A stretch of 64,000 nucleotides of DNA from assembly GCA_030248195.1 (NCBI GenBank), contig JASAND010004248.1, positions 86,987 to 150,986 on the forward strand. Reading direction: 5' to 3'. The notes below the pieces were generated by a model. The model saw only the letters and a list, made by a program, of their open reading frames with translations. It was not told the DNA's origin and searched no databases. A program made the position numbers and the translations under genes. Numbering within the stretch: the stretch's first letter is position 1; the number at the start of each line of letters is the position of its first letter. Positions 48,705 to 62,800 of this stretch are shown one piece after another. The stretch comes from Trissonchulus latispiculum. Taxonomy: Eukaryota > Nematoda > Enoplea > Enoplida > Ironidae.

Positions 48705-49677
48705 AGTTGCAGCTGGTCTTTCGTCCAAACCAGTTTGTCTTTACTTAGTTAGGCAGGCAGCCGGTTGCTGCAAAGGATTACGGTAGCTCAAGGCTACATA
48801 GACTGCTCTAAGGCAGCAGGACGAAGTAGAATTCAAGTTGTTCTGCCGTTGAAGTCGAAGCTAGGACTCTCACTCTTAATCCACACGCACTGACGACACA
48901 CACCCAAGCACACCACACGCCCACCTGCATGCACATCATTGTAGCGCAATTGGTGACAGATAGTAGTTGGACAGCTCCTGACACGCGGACAGACCGTACC
49001 AAACGTACGTATTCCAGACCAATTGGCTACCCAATAAATAATTGTTGGGGAAGCTGCCACGCAATAGATAACGTATCCGGCTTCAGGGGACTCAGGCCGG
49101 AGGGAGCCTCGTCCCGTAGGTTAATACAAACATGCATAACATACCTAACAATCTACCTAAATAAAGAAGTCAGCTAACCTAACTAAATTAGTGGAGACCA
49201 CACAAGTTAATTAGAAATTTACTATAGTGAATATAAAGAATCCGAACAGGCACACAGGGGCATAAGCCCAACAGACAACAGTCATACACATGCAACAACA
49301 GACATACCCACTAACCATAATGTTACCCAGCTTACCAGACCAGGGGAGCGAGGGGATTCCGGAGCGAACCCGCACTGAGACTTGTAGAAGAGATGGAGTC
49401 GGGCGAACCGACGGGCTCTTGCAAAAGAACAGATTTGAAACTGACTGATTTGAAACCTTGTTGAGACCCCGAGATAGGCGGGGCTTAGAAATCACACAGC
49501 GCCATCAACAATACAAATCAACGAACGGGCGACAAACACTTACATGTATTGCAATCCATAGCAAAGTTAGACAGTCAACAGAGACATCCTAGGTTAGACT
49601 GATAACAACAAGGAAGTAATTTCAACACAATTTTACACAATAAACACATTAACACATATAGGTAAACTATACACGCA

Positions 49678-49680
<3 letters not shown>

Positions 49681-49732
<52 letters not shown>
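49681..49732. repeat. (AT)n microsatellite
   Basis: About 26 uninterrupted AT units abutting the left end of the following TIR element. Confidence 0.95.
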
Positions 49733-49735
<3 letters not shown>

Positions 49736-50602
49736 GCGTTACAGGAGAGAGTTTGTGCAAACCTCTAGTTTGAACGTTCATATCACGAGCTCTTGGTTTG
49801 AACGTTCAAACCACGAGTTCTCAGTTTGAACATTATTTGAGAGGGTCATTATTCTAACATCGACACAATAAGTCAATGTACTCCGTGTGTGTTCTTAAGT
49901 ATACAGATATGCCTGTTCTACTTAAGTGCACATATTAAAGTAATATTTGTACACTCCGTTTTCCTTTGTTTTTTTAGTTACGTCTGTCAGACAGTAATCG
50001 CATGTAACTTATGTAAGCGTTAAGAATTAACAAAACGAAAAAGTACAAGTACAGATTGTTTACCTGAACAATAGTAACATTCATAAATTCATAAGTTCGC
50101 TTTAAGTATTAAAAATTTACAAATTTTTCTTGCAATTGCATAAGACTATAGTTTCAAAATTTTCTGTATCTATCACAGTATTAAACTTTGTATCTATGCA
50201 GTAAGGAAAGTTCTAAAAACTTCACAGTATATACTATACTAGTATAAAGACTAACCTTTGTGCAAGAGTTGGTCTCTTTTTAGTCCATTAATTTAACAAG
50301 AAAGGTTGACCTTTAACCTCAAAACATTTAATACACACTCAACCGCACGGATCTAGAGCTATATGTGAAATTCGTACGCAAGATTTGTATTGTGCATTAT
50401 AATAGCGTACATACGTATATAATAATGTCATATTATGATTGTAATCAATCATCAACCTTGTAGACATCTGACATATACGTACTTACTTACTGGACTAACG
50501 CAAGCGTAGAATAAGACTCTCTCAAATAACGTTCAAACCAAGAGCTCGTGGTATGAACGTTCAAATTAGAGGTTTGCACAAACTCTCTCCTGTAACGCGA
50601 CA
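49732..50602. mobile_element. TIR element (TGTCGCGTTACAGG ends)
   Basis: TGTCGCGTTACAGGAGAGAG at 49732 is mirrored by CTCTCTCCTGTAACGCGACA ending at 50602. The arms continue about 120 bases through AGTTTGTGCAAACCTCTA and CACGAGCTCTTGGTTTGAAC. TA-rich sequence flanks both ends. No transposase. It lies less than 200 bases before the lectin gene start. Confidence 0.85.
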
Positions 50603-50794
50603 TATACACCTTCCGTACATAACGCACACACTCTATTTGAAAGTTCTTTCGTACTTTGTAATTTTGAAGAACTTTTGTATTGAGTAACTTTTATTTATTA
50701 AACCACTGTTGTTATTTATTAGTTTTTATTAAGTAGATACCCAGCCAGTGATCGGTTCAGTAGTGTAGCTGGTTACATTTCCAAATTTGGATCG

Positions 50795-50843
50795 ATGATT
50801 GGTTTAGTGGCATTCTTTTCACTGATTTTGCCATTGGTTGCAG
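50795..50843 (+). CDS. Lectin gene exon 1: signal peptide
   Basis: ATG then 15 mostly hydrophobic codons ending GTTGCAG before donor GTAAAT, phase 1. The predicted cleavage is near the Ala-Gly at the exon junction. Confidence 0.75.
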
Positions 50844-53800
50844 GTAAATGTGAAAATTTTAACCGTGTAAACCAGGCTTTAACTATACATCCATGACATC
50901 TTGGTGGTTCCATGGCAGTCATGAGAGCGGTTTAAATGTGTTGCTATGCTTTCACAAAAACCAGTTTCTTTTTTACTTAAATACCATAGCAATCAAATGG
51001 CTGTCAAATAATGTTGTACAGTGTCGTAAAGTGAGTTTGGATTTTTACGCTTTGTTTAGGCTCAAATTGCAACGAACCTAATTTGCTGCTTCATAAAGAT
51101 ACTGATCTTTGCCTTCTTATGGAGTTGGCGTCATTGTCGCGTGATGAAGCCGATGCAAAGTGCGCGTCTATCGGGGCGAAACTTCCTTACTTCGACAACG
51201 AAGCAGAATACCATGAATTTAAAGCTCTGTAAGTTCATAATTTGCTTAAATTACGACAAATTGCTGCGAAAACGTTCTATCATATTATGAAATTGATCCG
51301 GCGGTCTGTACTATAAAGCACATAAAATCTGAGCATTTAGAAATGAATGTGCGAGTGTTAGTAAAATTTGCAATGTAATTAATAATATACTTGAACTTTG
51401 AGAATAGTTGGTGCAGTCCGCTGTAATTTCTGTAGTTCAGAGATGCTAAACTTTGTTTCTGATTGCATTTTAGAGAAAGCGGTTCATGATAAAAGCATTC
51501 TAGAACAAGCAATTCAGTTATTTTGCAAGAGACATGTATATATTCGAAACATTCTCGAAGCAGAGTTGAAATCCCGGAAATCTATTAAATTTGACATTAA
51601 GAAAATGAGGCAAAATTTAAATATACTTTGTAATCAGAATGCTTGTAATTTGCAGAAACTATACTGCTTGGATTGGTGGATATGAAGATTATGGAAATGA
51701 TTCGTTCTACCGAGAAGGAAAGCTGCTCGTGTAAGTAGTTAGCTTTCACCACTGTGATATCTATCTGTTCTTCCTTGTGTAGAATATTTCCTTGATTTCA
51801 TTCAAAATTATGCAAAAGCGAGTGTTAACTTTATGCAAATCAACATAAACGACTCTTCTGTGTACGGTCCAAGGCCGTAGATAGCCAATTCTCAAATTCT
51901 TAAAAATTGAGCGCGCAGTCTATTCAGTCTCAAGTTGGAGCCCATGCTATTCGGTCGGTTTTTCATCACCTGTTCGTTATCTATTTTGGGGGCTTATTTC
52001 TACATTCTTTGGTCGGGTTGGGGAGACCCTTCCCTCTATCTTGAAAGGTTTGTGCCTAGTATTTTTTCTATCTGCTTTTATTATTGTAGTGCTTGTCCCA
52101 CTTTCTGGTGTTTTCGGAAGTATGTTTTGATTTTGTTTTGTCAAATTCGATAAATCTCGTATTTTTGTTGAAGGTAAACTCGTGTAAATTTAGGGCTGTG
52201 TCGTCTGATTTAAGTAGGTTAGCGATTAAGTAGGGAATGATCAGACATATTACACACTCACTCACGAACCTTTAATCTTTATTGAAATTAAAATCATTTA
52301 TTGAGAATTTCATAATTCGACACTTGTAACCTTTGCATATGCCCATGTTTTTAATTATAGCCATCTTAAGTAGTTGTAAGGAGATGAAATTTCATATAAA
52401 CGGAACAACCATGCTCAGCGACCCTTGAGGGTATCTGTTAGGGACGGCTTCTACCATTTACAAGTGCAATTGAAAATACGTAAGAAGAGCTTGTAAAGTG
52501 TGGTTGCACTCGACAATCTTGTGACTACGCGTTGTCACAACTGCCGTTGCTACAAAATTGTCACAACGAGAACGCAACGTTGTGACAACTGGTGTTGGGA
52601 CGAAGTCCATTTTGTTGTGACAACTGACAACGCAATAGCTAGTAAACATGGCTTTGACTCAACAGCAAGTGTGCACTTCCACAATCTGTGATTGCCAAGT
52701 GTGTAACCACGGCTTTAAAAGTTTAAATGTTTTAGGTCAGGGATCAATTTATTTTTTCGAGAGGGCGAACCAAATAACTATCAAGGCGAAACACAAAAAT
52801 GTCTCAAATCTACATTCGGTGGAATGGACGATGACAACTGTCATTATTTGAAAACAACCGTGTGCCGAGTCAATGATGGTACTGATTACGTCGCTCTTCA
52901 TTATCTTTTTTTTCTAACAATTTTTTCTGTCGAACATTCCAGTCCTTTCTAATATTCTTTTCCTTTTAACATTGCTTAAAATCTTAGCGCTATACGTTTA
53001 CTAAATTTCTGTCTCTGTAAATTGTAATTGATTCAACTGGCTGCAATGGAATTGTAGGTGTTGACGTTTCTCAGGTTAAGCTAGAACACAGTTTGCAAAC
53101 TAGATTATAATCCGTGTATAAAAAATTCGTATGCTTTATGGATTATCCTCCAAAGTGACTTAGAAGAAGAATTTTACATAATGTCATTTGTAACAAATTT
53201 GTCTGTCACTGTTTCTCATACTACTGCGTATACACACATATATATTGCGGATTTCTCATTTATTGTAGATTTGAAATTTGTAGGAATTGCCGGATTCTAA
53301 ATTCTGCATTTACTGCTCTTTATTTCTTTATAACTGAGTTATACGCACGCTGCATGCTGGGAAGCCGGTTCCTAATCTAAATTGCTGTAGCATACAGTTT
53401 CCTGCATGCTACAGCAGTGTGTACAGCAGAGCTCCAATTTAGACAGCTCTGCTGCACACCAAAAAGCAGGCCTCCCAGCCATGTCAAGCAACAATGTTGC
53501 TTCCACTTCATGTTGAAATTTGTCTAAACTTAGCTGGCAGCTGCAACATAAATGAGTAAGGTTTCATCAATTAAGGAGAGGGTGAATCGCTGTATAAGTA
53601 CTTTACAACACACCTTAGCGTTATTCACTAGTTTCTACTGCGTACGTCGTATGGGAAGCCCTCGTGCCCCACACTTGGAGCTTCCCACACGGCGTGCATA
53701 TAAATCAGTGAATGCACGCTAAGGTGTGCTATAAAGTATACTTATAGTCATTTATCTATAACTGAAGTTTTTGGTTCAACAGTGAACAGAAGTGGAGTGG

Positions 53801-56800
53801 GAGACCTTATATCGTTGCCCTCTATCCTTCACCAATCAAAAATTTTATACTTGCTCAATCAAGCTAAAATCTGGCAGGTGTATTATCGATGCACCGCCTT
53901 CAAATACTACAAAACTTAGGATGTCAAAAAATTGTTAATTCTACTTCAAGAGGAGAGACAAGTAGCTGTTGTTTCAAAGTTGTAGCCCGCAGATGGCAGC
54001 ACTTGAATCTGAAGTTTTTCGATTGAATTTTCGTTAGTTCAGCGCAAGCTTATTTGGTAAAGTTAGTTGCAACTAATGTTATAAGTTATAGCAGGTCTAT
54101 CGCGATAGAAGGCTCTGCGGCGGCATAATTGTTGACAGAACATTTTGCTTCATTAATTAATGTCGCCAAAATTTCTTACTACATTAAGCAACACAGCTTA
54201 AATTTCGACTGCATTAAATTAAATTAAATTAAAAACTAAATCGAAAACCAGACCAGAGTTCAGAGTAGTCGTGTTCTGCTATAAATAAGGAGAAAATTGT
54301 TGTTGACCGTAGTCCAGAACACTAAAAATATTTTACTGCTCGAAAGAAAGTTGCACATATAGATATAGAACATCGTTCGTTTAATTTATTAATTGGTGTT
54401 TAGTTTCAGGTGCGAACTGTCCAACCTTCGACATCAACAAAGGCGATTTGTGGATATCGACACCCACACCTGCGCTTAAATACTGCTTACTCTACTCACC
54501 AAAACAGTTGTCACACGCTTCTGCATTGCTCGAATGTAGTGTAAGGTCAAAGCAGTTGCCCAGGTTTTGTGATAAGAATGATTTCAACAAATTTGGAGCT
54601 GCAGTGTAAGTCGATGGGCTTCGTTGTATGCTGTGAGTTGTACTCTAGATAGTGTGAAAAAGTTTCCTAGAGCTCTATTTTGAAATTATCTAAAGCTGGT
54701 GTTATGGGTATGTCACATTATAAGTCACGGAAGTGCAGAAGGCTTCTCTGAAACTTGGGTTTTTGTCTCGAAATATCTTGACAAACTTTCAACGTAAACT
54801 GTCCTCTTGTGTACGGCCAACTCCAGGGCTAGACATAGCTAAAATTTTTGAATATTAAATTGGGCGTGCATATAGTTCAGTTGGTCAGGGAAGACTTACC
54901 TCAGATGGTCGGGTCCTTTATGCCAATTTTCACACTCTACTGAGTTTGGGAGCTTTCGTGATTGCTACGTTCTTTTAAATTTGGTTTGTTTAGTATTATC
55001 AAAATTATTCTGGCGCCTGCGCTTAAGTTTATATTAAAGTGAAGTTAATTTTTTCGAATTTTTTACTTCGATAACTTTGTAATAAACTAGCGTCACTTTA
55101 TCGCTTTCGTTTGTAGTCGGCTATGTAATCGGTCTAATGGAATACGCATACATTTTTGAATTCAAGCCTCCAGCATACACCCATACCAAATTTCAAAGTT
55201 ATTGGTCAAAAAAATCAAAAGTTATGGCTGGGGGGAAAGCGCAAGAGACCCGAGATATCAGATCTATCTCTATCTCTATCTATCTCTTTATCAGACATAC
55301 GCACACTTCAAAATTTGCAATCTTTTGTCTATTTCGAGATTACTCAGTCTATCTCTACAATGTTACTGTAAGATGCAGCTGTAGTTCAAAAAAGCGACGA
55401 AGCAGGATCTACCATACTTTAAGAGGGGGGGGGCATTTTTGCCCAATTTTTCGACGATCTCCGATTTTGCTCATTTTCACACATTTTGTTGTCCGATTGG
55501 TATATTTGAACGAATTTTTGAAATTAAAGTCGGATCTCTTAAGGATCGTGAGTAAATAATTTACTTTCGTTCAGACGTGAACGATACATCGCCGAATGAA
55601 AACTTTAACCAGCTTACATATTTGAATATTAACCTCATAGAAAAGATGAGAGCTCGATGGGATGTAGTCGGAAATTGAGTATATCTTCTCAAAAAATTGG
55701 TAAATGGAACGTGGTGTTGTCAGCACGCAAGATTTAAGCAACATTTTTTAAAAATAGTAAATTTTAGAGGAGTAGACAACTTCGAAAGTTGAGTACTGAT
55801 TTTCTTATTTTTAAGCTATCGGCAACGGAGACGAAAGTCAATCAAAGTTCAAATAACGGAACTGCATGTAGAAGTATCTGTTAGCTATTTGGTGTAATCA
55901 AGCGACTGTACATTTCCTCGTTAAATATAACTTTAATACATATGTTCTTCTTTCCAATTTGGCTTTCAGCTTTTAAATATTTTAAATGCATTTAAATGTT
56001 TTGAAAACTTTTTGCTTCTGACACTGTACTCTTTTTAAAGAAATAAAAATTTAAGCTCCAGTATAAATTCTGACCACGTTTTACTGAAACGTTGTGCAGT
56101 TTACAAGATTCTGTTCAGAAGGCGCTGTCTGCATTTAGATGCACAGTAGAATCTCACCGTGAATAATCGAAACAATTTGCTCGACCGTACTAAAGTTTTA
56201 ATTTTTTACAAGTTTTAGTGTATGTTGTGCATATAGTAACAGCATTTGTAATGGAGCAAATTCAAGGTAAGGCAAAACCTTTAAAATTCTAAGTAAACAA
56301 AAAAGTTTAACCCAGTTGGTTATTATCGCATTACCTATTCCAATTGTTTTGCAGTATTGCTTTATAATTTTGATTGTATAACCGTTGCTGAGGGCCTGCA
56401 TCCAATATTAAATAATGTTAAAATGTAACTACGAATTTTGTACTTGGAACCGGGAACCGGAAGCTAGAACCGGGACCGGAACCGGAACCGGAACCGGTAC
56501 TCTAGAACCGGAACCGGAACCGGTTTTGAAAATTGGAACCGGTCCCAACTCTAAGTAAATTCACTTCAAAGTTGATGTCAACATGTGTTAAACATAGGAC
56601 GCGAAAAAGTGGCGATTTTTACCGTGCGTCAGAGATCTCGGGTCTCTTGCGCTTTCCCCCCAGCCATAACTTTTGATTTTTTTGACCAATAACTTTGAAA
56701 TTTGGTATGGGTGTATGCTGGAGGCTTATGAATTCAAAAATGTAAAAATTTAAAAATTTTTAAAATTTTTAAAAATTTTAAATTTTTGTTTGTTAAGGGA

Positions 56801-59800
56801 ACAACAAGAGGAACCAAAAATTTTTTGAAAATAATTTTGTTGAAAACTTGCATAGGGGGGTTCTCAGGGGCGCTGAGCACGAATCTGAAAACCGTTTTTC
56901 GATTCAGCTTTTCGTTAGTTCAGTATGAGCTAAGCTTGTAAGCTTAACATGTAAGCTTATACTGAGCTATGTAACGAAGCGCTGAATCGAAAAACGGTTT
57001 TCAGATTTGTGCTCAGCGCCCCTGAAAACCGCCCTATGTAAGTTTTCAGCAAAATTTCGGAAATTTGCGTTTTTTGGCGAATAACATAGAGCCACACAGA
57101 CTGTTGCTATTGCAGAGCTATTGCTATTGCAGCAATACAGACCACAAGCTATTGCATCGCAGACCTATAAAATGTTAAACTAGCTATTTCCGCACCATTA
57201 TTGATGACTTTAGGTCAAGTTTGGGTAGAAATGGTGCGAGTTAGTACACCCCGTTGGTCGCTGAGATTAAATACGAGGGTCTGTCAACCATAATCACAAA
57301 AATAGCGATTTTTCAAATTTTTCAACATATGTTAAATTTTACATCAATTGAAAGCTCTCATTGTCGGGAACATTTTATCTTCTTGGACCATTGCCCGCAA
57401 ATTCTCCTAATTCATGTTATCGGCCGTTAAATGATTTTCGTGGCCAAAGCTTCCCAGCGCCGGTGCTACTTTCTAGAATCACTAAAAGCCATAAAGTTAA
57501 CTTTCCTCATTACAGTTATCAAGCATACAATCGAATACAGCTCTATTCGTAAGGATGTTCAGGCGTAAATTGCCTTTATTTGCTGCGGCACCGTCGTTTT
57601 CACCCATTTTCAATTGGTATGTAGTTAAAGCCGGTTACTAGCTAAGTACTAAACTAAGTAAGTAAATCTAAGTAAAGTCTAAGTAAAGCTAAGTACTCAA
57701 AATTTAAACTCGATGTGCAGGACATATGTAACAAACTTTAGTGTGAAAATGAGCAGAATCTGTGACCATAAAGTTTTTCAAGGTGGACCACCCTTAACTC
57801 TGGTACATCAAGCAACAGTCTAGTGATACGATCTGATGAACGAAGTAAACATGAAATAGGCTATTGTTGGCGGAACTTGTTTACTACTGTCTACTGCGAT
57901 GGTAATCAAAAACTAACTAAAATAGTTATTACCAAACGATGCATCTTTGCTTTGTAAAATGTTGTAGAGGAAATGGCTTTTACAACATCGATGGGCTAGA
58001 CATGTTTGACGATCAGGAATATTTCAGCGAATATAACAAAAGCCATCACCTAATGTATGTCCACTTGGCTTATTATCAGTCACATGTTTATTATTAGAAA
58101 AATATTAAATATTGTAAAAACAGATTTGAACATTACCAAAGAGTGTTGTTGTGTTGATCGTAAATGGACATTTAGAACCACTGGTTTCTGGCTCAGTGGT
58201 TTCTTACTGCGCTATAAGTGGAGGATCATGTCACGTCTAGAGCTTGCAAAAATATGTTCTAAAGTCTGACCAAAAAATGTAGGGAGCGAAATTGTTTTGC
58301 TTATACTGAATTACCGGTACATTTTTGCTGCAGCAATGTATATATTTTCTGAACCGTCATGGCATGAACTTTCTTCTGGTTGAAAAAAAATTTTTTTAAA
58401 CTTAAAATTCATCAAAAGAAGCCGATTTTTTAAGTTTTGAAAGATCAGTAGAAGCCAGGAACTATCCGTTCGGTGGAAAATTAGCCCATGTCTCCGACAT
58501 TTTGAATCCCGAATATCAGCTCATTTCGTCAAAAATTGCGATTGTTATTCAATTTTTTCGATTTTCAAAATCCTTTGATCTTTGCCGCTTTTCGAACTTT
58601 GACTGGCTATTACTCGCGACTCACTCAATGCAAAAATTTTTTAATTGGATTTCCAGGACCGCTTACGTGTCAGCTTTCATGTGATATATGTGGTTTTTCA
58701 AAATTTGAAAATAAATTTTTTCGAAAAATACCACTTTTTGACCCAAAATTTCGGCAATGCGAATCCAGCAAAAGTGGGTAAAAATAACGTTATTATAAAG
58801 TTTAATCTGAGCTGAATCCAACGATCTAAAGTTTTCGTGACTGCGGCTTAAATTGCCCCAGCAACGAATTTTTAAACAATTTCCTATTTCAGCTGATTTC
58901 TGACAAGTTGTGCTATATTGTGCATTGATTTGCCGCAAATAGTGTAAACCAGCCAAAAACCGGCTAAAAAGCGAAATTGTTTAAAAATTCGTTGCGGATG
59001 CAATATAAGTCATAGCCACGAAAACTTTATATCGTTGGATTCAGCTCAGATTAAATTTTATAATAATGTTATTTTTACCCACTTTTGCTGGACTCGCATT
59101 GTCGAAATTTGGGGTCAAAAAGTGGTATTTTTCGAAAAAATTTATTTTCAAATTTTGAAAAACCACATATATCACATGAAAGCTGACACGTAAGCGGTCC
59201 TGAAAATCCAATTAAAAAATTTTTGCATTGAGTGAGTCGCGAGTAATAGCCAGTCAAAGTTCGAAAAGCGGCAAAGATCAAAGGATTTTGAAAATCGAAA
59301 AAATTGAATAACTATCGCAATTTTTGACGAAATGAGCTGATATTCGGGATTCCAAATGTCGGGGACATGGGCTAATTTTCCACCGAACGGATAGTTCCTG
59401 GCTTCTACTGATCTTTCAAAACTTAAAAAATCGGCTTCTTTTGATGAATTTTAATTTTTAAAAAAATTTTTTTCAACCAGAAGAAAGTTCATGCCATGAC
59501 GGTTCAGAAAATATATACATTGCTGCAGCAAAAATGTACCGGTAATTCAGTATAAACAAAACAATTTCGCTCCCTACATTTTTTGGTCAGACTTTAGCAC
59601 CCAATTCACATCTCTCCCGGGCAATTTGCCGAGACTGTCAAGAGGTGGCTGTCAGCCAGGCGAAGCTACCACAGAACCTCCCTTACGGTGGACATAATGG
59701 ACGTTCTGATAGCCTTGTAGAACTCCTCGGATAATTGCTATGGCAATTATTCAGTGTCAGCACCCTCCCCATCCCTCAAAAATACATACGTTCTTTGCTG

Positions 59801-62800
59801 GCAGTGCCTCTAACCGGAGCACCGACTGGGGTGATGTGGCTATGAAAGATGGATATTTAGGAGACTTTACAACTAGTTTTCTTGTGTCATTGTAAAACTC
59901 GATAAACTATATTTTAAAACTAACAAAATTACATATTTTTGATATTTTACGTTTTCAGCTCTACACTTAAATTGTCTTCCCCACTCTGTGGTTTGTTTGT
60001 GTTCATGTACCATAATAGAATATGTGTTCCTGCGGTAGGAGTTTTATCTAAGAGGTTACTGACGTGTTGCAAAGGACGTAGAGTTAACTGCACACCGCCT
60101 TCAATTAGCGGGTCTTCCACTTGTCCACGCATAACATCGGATTAGCTCACAAGTTGCAGACCACTAGACTCCTACGAAAATGTCCAGTCGTCGTGACGAA
60201 CCTCTGTATTGGCGTCATTGCTAGGAGCCGTTCGTATTTCGTCGGCATGACATTAGAACAAGCCATTTTCATCAGCAATAACAAACATATTCTGGCCATT
60301 GAAATTGCCAATGCGACCTAACTACGAATGATCCGATTTGTGGAATAATTGCTGAAGCAAACAGGACTGCCAGTTAGAAACTTAAGCTATGACGGTTTCC
60401 GATCTCCTTTATCTTTGTTGGTTTCATTACATCCTGTCTGGTTCTAGGTTGTCGATCGAACTTCAGGTTTAACGGCTCTTGCTAGAAGCAGAATTCTGGA
60501 CAATTTTGTTCATACACTATAATCTATAGCAGCCTTCATTCCCTTTTTGAAGGTTTGAAAAAGAGTTTTTATGAACAAATCTAGGTAAACAGCCACGAAG
60601 AAGTATAATTTTGTCCCCCTTTGTGGTAGCATTTGGCAAACGTAAATATAGAATGCTTCCAATCCAGAGAATAGGCAATTCATCCCTGAGAATAGAATGG
60701 CGAGGCCACTATGAAATCATTCGACTGGGCTTTGTCTTTGCGGCCAATGGAATCTTTTAGTAATTGACCCTGGAGCTGGTCTGGTTTTGGTACAAGATTC
60801 TCAGAATTAATAAATTTATCCATAGACAAATCAATGCCCGCCCATCACACCAAACCACAGGATAGACACCACTACATTCTGCTAACCCCAAAGTGGCCTT
60901 CGTCCAGTTGAGATGCCGTTTTGTTTCGCAGACTGGTGAGAATTATCAATCTTTGACGCCACATAACTCACGTCCTGGGAAAAAACTGTAGTAAGTGTGA
61001 TTGGGCGGTTTTAGTTTTCCTGGCCATCTTGAAGACACATAAGCAGAAACCAATTGTAGTTCTGGATCTTTCAAGGTTTTTTGGATAAGCTCACTTGCTA
61101 GCTCAGGATAGTTTCGTCTTCTAAGCACAATGTGTTCACTGACAATAAAGTCTATGGCTATTTTTCTTGAGTTTTTCAGTACTAGGCTGTCGTTGCGTTT
61201 TCTTCTCCATAAATATATTCGATGTCGTCACCGGAACAGGACAAGACCACAATCCAGTGCTTGAGCCTGTTCAGGGCACACTTAGAACGTTTTCTTGGAA
61301 AAACTAGTATTTGGGAAGACACCATTGTATGGGCAACACTGAAACACTTTCTTTCAGTTTTGCATGTGGGACGTTTCATCCTGACGTTGCTATTGTGGGA
61401 ATATGCGCAGCGGCTCAGCAGAATTCTATTAAATTATTTGCAACAATTGAATGTTTCTTAGCTTCTGTGTAAACTGTCTGGCTTTCGAGTTTAGCTATGT
61501 TTCTTCCGTGTAGAATTTTTGGCTTCCAAAATTAGCTACCCAAAAACCAATATTTCGTACAATATGCAAATTAGATTTGCACTATAAAAGAGGGAGGGTT
61601 TTCTAGAAAGTCGGTCACTTTTCCAATTCATCTATTTCATCTCTCCTTCTCAACTCCTGGCTCTATGGCTGAGAATCCGGGGATGAGCACCGGCACCCTA
61701 TGTCCTGTGGCAGGACGGAGATATCTCCTGGGGTAAACCTTTACCTTTTTTACCTTCGGAAGTAGTTCTATTGGGATAGGTCAGTGAAAACTAGAGGTTG
61801 GTTCTTGGATTTCGGGGAGTTCGGGGGTTGAATGTTTTATTAATAACGGCCAGTTTGTAGTTTTTGTTCTTGATGGTAGCTTTGAATTTGAAGTAAATTA
61901 TGTTCAAATAAATATTCTTTGACTTTTAAATTCTCTCAGAATCCCCAAATTCACACAGTCATCACGTTCCTGCAATCTTATTATTCCTTTTCATTCCTCA
62001 TCATTCCTTAGCCTCTTAGTTTCGTTTTTGGAGTGTTCCAAATTATTTCATACTATAATGTCATCCGAAAACAAGGCTACATCAACCAAGCTGTCACCAG
62101 CCGCGGAAAATTCTGCTCTTTTGACTCTAAAAAATTTCTGGTACCGATGATACAACAAAGAGGGGGTTCGACGATACTTAAGCAATCCCATATGGGTTTT
62201 TATAACACGAACTCTGCTGCATTCTCCCAGCATACATCAAACTTTCTGAACTTGTCTCCGCTCTGTCGGTTACGAAGCATTGCTTCCAGCTGTATCTTAG
62301 GGTGCTAATCACCTTCTCAATGAGGGTAGTTTTAGTTTAAGATCAGCACAGACTCTTATACTCTAGTCGAACTTGGGCGCTATGAATGTTCTATAGGAAC
62401 AGCCCACATTTTTCACTGGTTCTAGCATATTTTCTTTAGTATTACTGTTTAATCATGCCTCAGTCCTGTTTACAGCAACGCGACAGGTGTTGGTGTTAAA
62501 AATTGGTAAAACACTAGGTTTCAATCGTTTTAAGTTTCAAACATATCCCGAGTCACTGACGAAAATGTCATCAGACTCACTGTAGTAAATTATTAAATCA
62601 TTTCTAAAATCACTACCACTTCCTTAATGTTGAGACTTAATTATATGTGGTTTAAGCCTTCTTCAAAGAAGATATTCTCTTTCATTTGACACTGACGAAG
62701 TGACCGTCGTCGTCGTCGTCGAATTAGGTGGCCGATTAGGATCTACTCCTATACTCGGGGTATAGATCCCTTGCTTCCACCTCATCAGCAATATCTGGTA

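Larger units (their letters stand above)
54606..57967. other. Lectin gene intron 5
   Basis: 3.4 kb with inverted-repeat elements (55149-56744, 56832-57057) and a GGAACC-rich tract (56449-56556). No other exon recognised. Confidence 0.5.

Noticed and set aside
58536..59281. Two ORFs with nearly the same peptide on opposite strands
   Set aside because: They follow from the palindrome at 58261-59595, carry no known domain and are not independent genes.
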